This document shows, piece by piece, positions 42,554-52,100 of a stretch of 64,000 nt of DNA. Positions within the stretch are counted from its first letter, which is position 1, and the number at the start of each line of letters is the position of its first letter. This stretch comes from Saprolegnia diclina VS20 (taxonomy: Eukaryota; Oomycota; Saprolegniomycetes; Saprolegniales; Saprolegniaceae): contig NW_008246075.1 in assembly GCF_000281045.1 (NCBI RefSeq), forward strand, positions 181,476 to 245,475, read 5' to 3'. A program made the translations under genes and the position numbers. The notes beneath the pieces were generated by a model, which worked only from the letters and a program-made list of their open reading frames with translations, made no database searches and was not told the DNA's origin.

Positions 42554-42862
42554 ATGTGCCGCCCTCTTGTGACGCTAGCGCCCGAGGACGACCGCGTGAC
42601 GACAGCGTGGCCGCGCGCGAGATGCACGCCTCTGATCGCGTCGCTGCTACAGCGGTCGTGCCGCTACGAGGCGCTCGTGCGCGAAGAGACGTTCACGGCG
42701 CTCGCGAGGAAGCTCGAGCGCATGCTCCTGAAAGCGTACCCGCTTGACATTGCCGTCGTATCGGAGGACGAGCTGCGCTGGCGTCTGCGCCACATTGTCC
42801 GGCGCCTCCTCAAGTCCAAGGATTGCGTCGCGCTCCAGCCCAACAACTACGCGGCGTCGTAA
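42554..42862 (+). CDS. Small protein, unrecognised
   Basis: 102 residues from MCRPLVTLAPEDDRVTTAWP, or 152 if started at 42404. Helical, Arg/Leu-rich: LIASLLQRSCRYEALVREET, FTALARKLERMLLKAYPLDI, LRWRLRHIVRRLLKSKDCVA. Strong coding bias and single exon. No known domain. It is convergent with the next minus-strand gene, stops 18 bp apart. Confidence 0.45.
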   Translation: MCRPLVTLAPEDDRVTTAWPRARCTPLIASLLQRSCRYEALVREETFTALARKLERMLLKAYPLDIAVVSEDELRWRLRHIVRRLLKSKDCVALQPNNYAAS

Positions 42863-42880
42863 TCGCTCGGATGAATCTAT

Positions 42881-43941
42881 TTACGCGACAAGTTGACTTG
42901 TACTGCTCGCGCGTCGTCGATAGCGCGCGGCGCTGTGGGCGACGTACAGCGCGAGAATCGACTCGACTTTTCGCGGGTCGGCGCCGTGCCGAAAGTAGGT
43001 AGTCACGACCGCCGAGAGAAGCGCGCGCTCGATGCGCATCGGAAGCGAGTCGTTGGGCGGCGACGCCACAAGGGCGGGGCGGTGGGCGCTGTGGGCGAGG
43101 ATGCGGGTCACGAGGTTCTCTTCGAGGAGGCCAATGAACGCTGACGCTGGCGGCATCTCTCTCAAATAGGTTTCGAGCGACGCGTCGATCGCTGCCTCGG
43201 TGACAGCGAGCAAATCTTCCACTAACGTTGGCGCGAGGCCGGCCGAGAACGGGATCGGAATGCTAAAGTTGACAACACGCACCATGAGCGAAAACTCAAT
43301 GCGCTGAAGCAACTCGCGCTCGTCCAGGAGACCCAGCGCCGCTCTACACAAAAAAAACATTTCGGCAACGTATCGAGTGGGGGCGATAGTACCGAATGAG
43401 CACGGAGAGAGTATGGGTCGTGGCGCCACCGGACGACAAAACACTGTCGATGCTGCGCTCGGGTGCCGCCGCGTCGGTCCACGCAAGCGCCAGGGCTTCT
43501 ATGAGCACGCGCTCTGCGGTCGTGTCCAAGAACGGCAGCTTTGTAGACACACACGAGGCAAGGCGAAGCTTCAGTTGGTGGCGCATCTAGCACGAGAATC
43601 GCATTGGCATTGGTATTCACGCCAACGTTTGTACTTTGGCCGGAAGTCCCCTACAATGCCGGCGTGAAGTACAACATACGATAAGCGCGAAAGCCTGCGT
43701 ACTCGTCTCGTCGATGCATGGCGGGCCAGAACGAGGCGGGCAGAAGCGCGGCCATAGCGTCGGCAACGGCCCGGACGCTAAACTCGATCACGTCGTAAGC
43801 GTCGTCGTCGTCAATGTCCAGGGCGGCGCCAAACACGTCCACAAAGAGGCTGATCTGCGAGGGCGTGAGACCGCGTGGGCTTGGAGCAACGACATCGCCC
43901 GAGTCGGCGCGGACGCATCGCCACCAGCCCCCAGTCATCAA
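42881..43941 (-). CDS. Helical protein, unrecognised
   Basis: Exon 1 MMTGGWWRCVRADSGDVVAP runs into GLTPSQISLFVDVFGAALDI and DAYDVIEFSVRAVADAMAAL. A middle exon contains LDTTAERVLIEALALAWTDA. The last long exon contains LLDERELLQRIEFSLMVRVV, ALVASPPNDSLPMRIERALL and VESILALYVAHSAARYRRRA to the stop at 42881. All three share an acidic, helical character and codon use. Intron boundaries near 43330-43390 and 43590-43660 are approximate. No domain recognised and no membrane segment. Confidence 0.45.
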
Positions 43942-45455
43942 TCAATGATAGTGCCAGACCACAGTGTGCCACAAGCCTTTACCATGGGTCAATAATAAAG
44001 ACCCATGCCTCTACACAGGTATCCGGATCCGCCGCAAAACAACAACATTCCGCGTGCCACGTCATTGGCGCCAGCTCCGTCACAAGAGTTTCATGCTGGC
44101 AACGATAATGAGCTCAATAGAAAGCTGGAAACATTTTTCTACTAATATCTGGTTTCAATTTTGGCTGGATTTGGGTGACGCCATTCCAAGGGCACCTGGT
44201 GCCTTAGGCGGAGCGGCTTGCCGCGACGCCCGCAGGGCCATGGCGCGCTTCGNNNNNNNNNNNNNNNNNNNNNNNNNNNNNNNNNNNNNNNNNNNNNNNN
44301 NNNNNNNNNNNNNNNNNNNNNNNNNNNNNNNNNNNNNNNNNNNNNNNNNNNNNNNNNNNNNNNNNNNNNNNNNNNNNNNNNNNNNNNNNNNNNNNNNNNN
44401 NNNNNNNNNNNNNNNNNNNNNNNNNNNNNNNNNNNNNNNNNNNNNNNNNNNNNNNNNNNNNNNNNNNNNNNNNNNNNNNNNNNNNNNNNNNNNNNNNNNN
44501 NNNNNNNNNNNNNNNNNNNNNNNNNNNNNNNNNNNNNNNNNNNNNNNNNNNNNNNNNNNNNNNNNNNNNNNNNNNNNNNNNNNNNNNNNNNNNNNNNNNN
44601 NNNNNNNNNNNNNNNNNNNNNNNNNNNNNNNNNNNNNNNNNNNNNNNNNNNNNNNNNNNNNNNNNNNNNNNNNNNNNNNNNNNNNNNNNNNNNNNNNNNN
44701 NNNNNNNNNNNNNNNNNNNNNNNNNNNNNNNNNNNNNNNNNNNNNNNNNNNNNNNNNNNNNNNNNNNNNNNNNNNNNNNNNNNNNNNNNNNNNNNNNNNN
44801 NNNNNNNNNNNNNNNNNNNNNNNNNNNNNNNNNNNNNTATGGGCACCGGTTGCTTCAATGCCACACGCACACTGGCTCACGAGAGAAAGAGTGTCCAATT
44901 CTGCACTCGCATTCGGTTTATGACGTGGCAAAATATCGATACGGAACTGACTGCATCATTGAGGCATCACGCCTGAGGGCCAGGACGACGCGCCTATGAC
45001 CTTGATGAGACACGAATCAGAGCCAGAGCAAATTTGAAGACAATCAACTCGAAACATCCTTTTGCTTTTTCAAGTGGATGTTTCTGGACCATCCACCACA
45101 ATCCGAGGCAGTTGCGCGCGGTCACCAATTGTGTGCAGAGATTAGTGACCGTGCAACTGCCATGGCCGGATTGTGAAATCTTTCAGAATGTAGATTTGCT
45201 CCAGCATGACATCACGACTCTTTCTGGTTTGCTCAGCCAAGACACCGAGTGGCCAGAATGCCCGCATTGATTCATTGTGGGTCGGGGCAGAGCTGCATAA
45301 GCTCGGCAACACGCATCTGGTGCCCCAGTATCATGATCTGCGGAGCCAGATGGCAAGAGCGTCTAAGCTCTCAACACAAACATCTGCCTCATCCAAAGTT
45401 TTAGCCAGGTTGACCACTTTCCAAGTCGCCCCTCGGACGCCACTCGCACGCCTCG
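43942..45455. other. Gene-poor region around the assembly gap
   Basis: Apart from the gap, 43942-44252 and 44838-45455 hold only short open frames with weak composition. The left flank of the gap contains GGCACCTGGTGCC, a near-palindrome that recurs as ACCTGGTGCCTAAGG at about 48906-48920, hinting at a dispersed repeat that the assembler could not close. Confidence 0.4.
44253..44837. other. Assembly gap (585 N)
   Basis: 585 consecutive undetermined bases. Any gene or repeat inside is invisible. The gap lies about 620 bp upstream of the P450-lipoxygenase start. Confidence 1.
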
Positions 45456-48371
45456 ATGGTCTCACTACCGCTGCTCGTCATTGTGATCGTGGGCCAAGTT
45501 GCCGGCGCACCGCAAGGCCTCGGCAGTGTCCTGCAAGGTGTCATCAACGACGTCAAGCACTCGGTTGCCGGCGTCCGCTACGTATTTGAAAGTCTTGTCG
45601 ACGCTGAGCCTGTCACAGGTTTTTGCTCGCCCGAAGCTCTTCGCGCCTTCGACGACGCACTCGCATCCGGCGCCCTCGAGCGTCGCACGGCATATCCCAC
45701 TGGCATTTTGGAGCTCACGGGTCCCACGCTGTCAACGATTGACGGACCCGCGTTCTTAAAGCGCCAAGACGCGTTCCTCAACGCCCTCTCTGGCGCAGCG
45801 CTCTCTACGTACCAGCCACGCATCCAACGGCGCATCCAGGAAGACCATGCGACGTGGGCAGCCCGGGGTAGCACCTTCTCGCTCGCGCTCTACGCCAAAA
45901 CCTCGACGTTCAAAGTCTTCTTGGATGTAGTCTACGGCATTGACGACCCTGAGAAATACACGGGCCACCGTGCACAACTCGACGAATATCTCTTTTACTT
46001 GAGCAAGACGAGCAGCCGCGCCCCGTCCGACGCCGCCAAGATTCGCGAGCACCTCCTCGCGGCGATTGTACGCCCGGCCATTGCATCGAGCTTGGCTCGC
46101 GTTCGCAGCGGCGCGCCGCTGACGTGCGTCCTTGACACTGTCGTGGCGCAGGGTACTGTCTCCGAGGCCGACTTGGCCCTTGAAAGCTTTCAGCTCTTGG
46201 CGATGGGCCTGCCGGGGCTCGAAGGTCTCGTCGTGCACACGATCACGGCCATGGTGAGCCTCGACGACGTCCGCGGCCAAATGGCGACGGCACGGGACGC
46301 ATACACGGCCAAGTACCCCGGCGGCGCATTTTGGAGCCATCTCGACGACCTCGACGCCGTCAACCAGTACGTGAACGAAGTGCAGCGCGTCTGCGGTGCC
46401 AGCCCGCGTCACACGTTTGCCCGTGCGACCAAGGACTTCTCGGTTCCTAGCGGCAGCGGCGCGACGGTCGCTGTGCCCAAGAACCGCCTCACAGTGGTGC
46501 TGCTCGACTGCATCAACAACGACCCCAAGCGGTGGCCGTCGCCAGAACAGTTTCAACCGGCGCGCTTTGCGGCGGCCAACACGTCAGCCTATGGATTTGC
46601 ACCGTTTGCGATCGACGACCTCGTGCACCGAGCCGAGGGGCGCCGCGAAGGGCTCTCGCGCCTCATTTTGCAGTCGCACGTGGTCTCGCTGCTTGACTTT
46701 GTCGCAGTCATGGCGCCGCTGCAGTCGTTCGCACTGGGCGACGGCGTGAACCCACTGCCAATCGACTTGCTCACCACCGTGAGCTTCCGCTACGTTCCGG
46801 GCGTCGTCCAAGGTGACATAGACGCGTGGCGCCGGCTGCATCATCCCAGCGCCAAGCTCTACAACGGGTCGCTTGAGAACCCTTTGCTGGCGGCGTCGGA
46901 CAAGCGTCTCGACTTTTGGACGCACTCTATGATCCAGCTCTTCAACGTCCGGTTTGAGACGTGGGTGACGCCAACGGCCGCGGCATCCATCAAGGTGCCG
47001 ACAACACAAAAGAATCTACCGAAACGCACGCTCTACGGCACGTCGATCCAGATTCCCACCGAGGACGAAGACGTTGCGATCCCCAAGGTCATTCTCGAAA
47101 GCGCCAAGCTCCTCCAGGACACGGCGCCGTTTGTCGACAACTTTGACGCCAAGTGGGCGCCTGGCGAAGACATGGAGGGTTGCGTCCTGAGCAAAGTCGG
47201 TCGCATGTGGCCCCGCGTCCGTGTGCACTGGGACGACCGGTACTCGGACCGCGCGCTCGAGCTCCTCGTCTTCAACGGTCTCGGTCAGCACATGGTGCAG
47301 AAGCTCGCCACCGCGCACGACGACGGCTCGTACTACACGGTGGCGACGAACTATTTGGCGTCGATCGAAGTTCGCACCGGGTACGCGATCACGGGGGCCG
47401 ACGCCTTCTTTGACAAAAACGGCAAAGTCACCAAGATCGTTCGACTCGGCAAGACGATCCGCCCCATCGATGCGTCGTGGGAGTACGTCAAAATGTGCTT
47501 TCGCTCGAGCTTGGTGAGCAAAATCACTGCTGTCGACCACCTCATTGGCCTCCACGTTACCGTTGGCAACTACATGACGACGGGGTCCCGCGAGCAGCTG
47601 CCACCGACGCACCCGCTCCGTCGCCTCATCAAACCATTCACGTTCCGCGCTGTCGCCATCAACTACGACGCATCAATTGCTCTCTTTGCGCCCAAAGGCA
47701 TGCTTCACCGCGCATTCCCGTACACGGAGAAGGGGCTCAAGGACACGTGGGCCATGGCCCTCAAGAGCCTCACCTTGGAGCCGTTCCCAGTCCATCTGGC
47801 GCGACAACAAGTCGACACGATCACGCTGCCGTACCACGAAGACGGCGCCGACTACTGGGAGATCGTGCGTACGTTTGTGAGCGAGTACCTCGACTTGTAC
47901 TACACGAGCAACGACGACGTGACGCACGACGTGTCGATTCAAGCGCTGTGGACGTTCCTCAACAAGCAGTTGCCGACGCCACTCGGCGTTCTGAGCTTGG
48001 ACAACCTCAAGGACGTTGTCGCGCACAGCATCTTTTTGGTCACGGCCATGCATAACCACCTCGGCGGCATTGCCGAGTACGTCTCGGACCCGGCGTTCTG
48101 CCCCGTGTCGTGGGTCGAAGGCGAGCTCTCGGGACGCCCCGGGAACGCTGTGCGGGCCGCTCTCATCATGAGCGGCACTGGATTTCCGCAGCCCAACATT
48201 TTGGAAGACTTTTCCCACGTGCTTTTGGACGACGCTGCCAAGGCCGTCGCCCACCGCTTCACGGCGTCGTTGCAGGCGTTTGTACATGTCGTCGAGGCGC
48301 GCAACGCTCAGCGAATCCACCCGTATCAAGCTTTCAACCCCGCGGTCATGGACATGGCCATTGGGATTTAG
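45456..48371 (+). CDS. P450-lipoxygenase fusion protein
   Basis: 971 residues, intronless. N-terminus MVSLPLLVIVIVGQVAGAPQ is a signal peptide or anchor. Residues about 25-430 are P450-like: I-helix-like LESFQLLAMGLPGLEGLVVH, K-helix ExxR as NEVQR (E308, R311), PERF-type FQPARF (366-371), then FAPFAIDDLVHRAEG. Aligned to FxPFGxGxRxCxG, the heme-ligand Cys position is His391, and the Gly/Arg residues of the loop are lost. Residues about 470-971 are lipoxygenase. Iron ligands are H695 and H700 (DHLIGLHVTVGN), then HPLRRLIKPF (719 on), H866 (LVTAMHNHLGG, with Gly870 where plants have Asn) and the C-terminal Ile971 (NPAVMDMAIGI). No PLAT domain. The likely chemistry is fatty-acid hydroperoxide formation by the LOX half, passed to the heme-like half for rearrangement, if heme still binds. 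Start chosen at the first Met giving a signal sequence. Confidence 0.85.
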   Translation: MVSLPLLVIVIVGQVAGAPQGLGSVLQGVINDVKHSVAGVRYVFESLVDAEPVTGFCSPEALRAFDDALASGALERRTAYPTGILELTGPTLSTIDGPAFLKRQDAFLNALSGAALSTYQPRIQRRIQEDHATWAARGSTFSLALYAKTSTFKVFLDVVYGIDDPEKYTGHRAQLDEYLFYLSKTSSRAPSDAAKIREHLLAAIVRPAIASSLARVRSGAPLTCVLDTVVAQGTVSEADLALESFQLLAMGLPGLEGLVVHTITAMVSLDDVRGQMATARDAYTAKYPGGAFWSHLDDLDAVNQYVNEVQRVCGASPRHTFARATKDFSVPSGSGATVAVPKNRLTVVLLDCINNDPKRWPSPEQFQPARFAAANTSAYGFAPFAIDDLVHRAEGRREGLSRLILQSHVVSLLDFVAVMAPLQSFALGDGVNPLPIDLLTTVSFRYVPGVVQGDIDAWRRLHHPSAKLYNGSLENPLLAASDKRLDFWTHSMIQLFNVRFETWVTPTAAASIKVPTTQKNLPKRTLYGTSIQIPTEDEDVAIPKVILESAKLLQDTAPFVDNFDAKWAPGEDMEGCVLSKVGRMWPRVRVHWDDRYSDRALELLVFNGLGQHMVQKLATAHDDGSYYTVATNYLASIEVRTGYAITGADAFFDKNGKVTKIVRLGKTIRPIDASWEYVKMCFRSSLVSKITAVDHLIGLHVTVGNYMTTGSREQLPPTHPLRRLIKPFTFRAVAINYDASIALFAPKGMLHRAFPYTEKGLKDTWAMALKSLTLEPFPVHLARQQVDTITLPYHEDGADYWEIVRTFVSEYLDLYYTSNDDVTHDVSIQALWTFLNKQLPTPLGVLSLDNLKDVVAHSIFLVTAMHNHLGGIAEYVSDPAFCPVSWVEGELSGRPGNAVRAALIMSGTGFPQPNILEDFSHVLLDDAAKAVAHRFTASLQAFVHVVEARNAQRIHPYQAFNPAVMDMAIGI

Positions 48372-49116
48372 AGACATCACTGTCGTGGGTGTGTCATGAT
48401 GAGTTCAATAAGACTAAAATAAATACGGCTAGCACCATGTAAAAGATAACTTGTTGATCTTCTGCCAGAGTACGTCCGCAGGGAACGTCTCGATCGTGTA
48501 TGCCTTCAAGTGCCCATGCAGTGCTTGAGGAACCCAGACATGTACATCGCTTCAAAGCTCGCCCCTTGGCGGTCGCCCTGGATGCGCATCTCGTGCTCGC
48601 ACTCCTTGCGCGCTTCCCTCCACGCGACCACGGCGTTGAACGCGAAGCTCGCGAACTTGGGAAAGCGAGTTGCGAGACCATGAGGACGCCACGACTGGCA
48701 TCGACGATATCGTCAACGCCCCGCTTTTGTCGTTTTGCTTGATCAAAACCTGTCCCCATCTTGGCTCGGTCGTCTCAAAGATGTTGGTCGACCAAACCAA
48801 CGAGAGCGCGAACACCCGACAGAGAAGACCGCGAACACCAAACAGAGGACACGGTACGCGGAAAACACGGGCTCGCGCGCACCAAGCCGAACGCAAAGGG
48901 GACTACCTGGTGCCTAAGGTCTGTAGAGTCCCACATCAACGGGCTTCTTCAGTGCGACTTAACATGCAAACACACATCGCCTTGTCCCTGGCTTGTACGA
49001 TTGACTTTGGTTAGGTTCACAACCACCGGCACGCAGCACAACTGCAAATAGATGGGGCCAAGAATGCTCGGCATACGGCCTTACCAGATTAGGCATCTCG
49101 CCTCAGATGTCAGAAT
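48372..49116 (-). other. Region with a possible gene fragment
   Basis: On the minus strand about 48506-48660 reads FASFAFNAVVAWREARKECE and continues to FLKHCMGT and a stop. It is convincingly coding-like, and another frame runs on to KINKLSFTWC with stop at 48429. I could not find matching upstream exons, so it may be a gene fragment. Plus-strand 48670-49014 is also open (DDIVNAPLLSFCLIKTCPHL). No family recognised for either; 48920-49116 shows nothing. Confidence 0.3.
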
Positions 49117-52100
49117 CTAGTCCCCAAGGAGCGTGTCAATAGCTCGGTGCTTAGCTTTCGATGGCTTGAGACTATACGCGATCGGACTTGGCGTCGCGGG
49201 GTCTCGCACACTAGACGGGTGAGCGCGACGAGCAGCGACGTTCCCAAGGCGATCTGCGACCATTTTCTGAATCGCAGGTCGCAGCGAATCCCGATCGACC
49301 GCACTCTGCCGCTGCGCGCTGAGCAGCGCCATTGACGACTCTACACAGCCTCAACATATAGCCCGATGCCGACAGAGCGACCCACCTCGCCGGCTTTCTT
49401 GAATCGAGGCGGGGACTTCGCGGTGGAGCTCATCAGCGTCGCCGTACCCACGACCAGCATGATGCTCGTCGTTGTCCTCGTCGTCGTAAGTGTCCGAGGC
49501 GTCGTCGTTGAAGTCGACGAGGCGCTCCAACAGAACTTGAAAACCACGAGCGTCACTTTCAGCCTCGGTCACTGTCACTGGTGCGCCGGCGGAGCTCGTG
49601 GCGCGGTCTCCCACGAACGCTTGGGCAATGCGCTCTATGCTCGGCTTGGCGTGCGTCGACCGGCGCTGGATCGCTTCGTAGTGCGCTCGCAGCCCCGTGT
49701 ACGCGAGATCGTCGCTGGACGCGCGGTGGTTGTCGAGATCCCGGTTGACCTACGACGAGCGAATAAGCTGCCAAATATCTCGGATTGGGTACGAGGTTGG
49801 CGAGCGAGTTGAAGGTCGCAATGAGATTGCCAACGTGCTCCATCGACTCGGTCACGTCCAACGACTGCCCCGACGACACGGCCGAGAGGTGCACATAGCA
49901 GGGGTCGCCCGTGACGCCCAGGAGACCCAAGTGAAACACACTGCGCTTGACGAGCTTGTCGTACGGGTACACGACGATGGTGCGATGTATGTCACTCGCG
50001 CCTGGCGCATGAACGTCTTTGGCGCTACGTACACAGTAATGAAAGATGTCTTTTCAAGCGCTAATACCGCCAGTCGTAGTCGCTGCTGCACGGCGCGGGC
50101 GTCGTCGTCGAAGCATACAACTCGGCGTTGCCGCTCGTGCAGTGCAGCTTAAAGGTCACGATCGATGTTGGGTCCTGGTTCTCATAGCTGAAGTACAGCG
50201 TCTACGCCCAGCACGATGAGAGGCTTGCAAGTGGCCAGACGATACGTACGCTGCCTTGTGCCACGGTGCCGTGCCACACGTCCCCGAGCGTCAACGCAAT
50301 GTCGGCGCAGTTCTTCTCCCGCAAAAGCCGTTCGGAGCGGAACATGGAGAGCCGCCGCTTGGTGCGACGCCGAATGCGTGCGAGCTGCGCCGAGGCCTTT
50401 CGGTCTTCGGACGGCGTGTACGACATCTCGCTGTTGTGCAGCGTCGAGACGACCTCGGGCGGTGACGGCGGCGCCATGCCCACAAGCGTGTGGTGAATAC
50501 CGCGCTCTTCCGTCTCGAACGCCGCAGACCACCTACACTACAGTGGAATATACGCCCCTAAAGGAGCCGCGCACCGGTGCTGGAGGTTGGACTCGAGGCG
50601 CGCAGAGAGACAAATGTCCCCGGACACGTTGCGGTCGCCGTAAAACATGGAGCGATCAACCTCGCGTTGCGTCGAGCGATTGCCATCGGCGTCTTCGTTC
50701 TCGTCTTCGTCAGACGCGTCTTCTGGCGTCCACGACACGGACGTTCGTTTCTTGTACAGCACCTACACTATAGTGTAAGCACATTGCGCGGTTGGTTGGT
50801 GTCACCTTGGCCTTGAGCTCCACGGGATGGCTAAACAGAAACGTTCGCCGGGGTGTCGGAACATGCGCGGTCGTCGCGACGACGGGCGATTCGTCGCCAA
50901 CGGAGCTCGAGTTTTTGAGCTTACGACGCCGACGCCGTGCCTCTTCGGCGTCCAAGAGGTCGCTTAGATTCTCTCTCGGCGACTCGATCTCCGCGGCAGG
51001 CGTTTTGGCGCGAACCACGTCGACCTCATCGTTGTTGCCACGACGTTCCGACGCTTCAGGACTGTACGCCGAGCCCGTAGCATCGTCGTCATCGTCACTT
51101 GACGCATCGTCGTCATTGTCCATACCATCTACAACGCCAGTGGGGTCATATCGATGGCTATCGCGTACCGTCGCTGGAGCTGTCGCCGTCGTCCGAGACA
51201 TCTGGCGTCGGGAGCGGCGTAAAATCAATCGCCACCGGCGCCCACGGGTACATAGCGTCAAATGCCGAGAGGCGTTGGAGCACGTCGTAGGGCTTGAAGC
51301 TGTCGCGCGTCTCTCTCTTGTCCACATCCGTGACCTATGGGGCTACGTAAATACTTGTCGTTTTCACGGCTTCGACGTACCTCCCACTCGAAGTCTTGGC
51401 GCAGCACAGCAGTCGTCGGCACAGGCGCCCGAAAGTACTGCGGCGCGTAGTCGGGATACGCAATGTCGTGCTTGCCCAGGGGTAAAATTTCCGTCGACGA
51501 AAACTCAGGGACGCGTGTGATGACCATGGGGTAGCGCTTCTTGGGCGTCGCGATCGGCTCGTCCGGAAGAAGACCTTCAATCGCAAGGAGCTCCTCCTGC
51601 ATGCGAAGTAGAGCCTCGTCTTCCGTCTCTTTGGGTGCTGCCGGCTCATCCATGGACAGTCTTGCCTCGTCCGTTGCTGGTGGATCCAGTGTTTCGTGAG
51701 CCTCGGACGTGTCAGCTTCACTTTCGCTGTCGTTGCTCTCTGTTGACGTACTCTTGTCGTCCTCGTCGTTTCCATCGTCCGGCACGTCCGTATCGATTGA
51801 CACAGGGTCGTTCACGAGCTCCTCTTGGGTCGATATGGCCGCAGGTGTCACGGCGCGCTCGGGCGCCACGACGGTCCCTGGCTCACGCACCGATGTTGTT
51901 TCTGGTGTCATCTCTCGAGCAGGCTCGCGGGCAGCCTCTGTGGCGTCGGCAATCGCGTCGTTGACCGTTTCTGCGGGTATGACGACGTCCTCATGCGGTT
52001 TGACCGTCTCGTTCTCGATCAAAGGTACTTCCTCGACGACCTCTTCTGCGCCAATCAAGGCCGCAACTGTTTCTTGTGTCACAAAGGTATCTCCTTCAGC

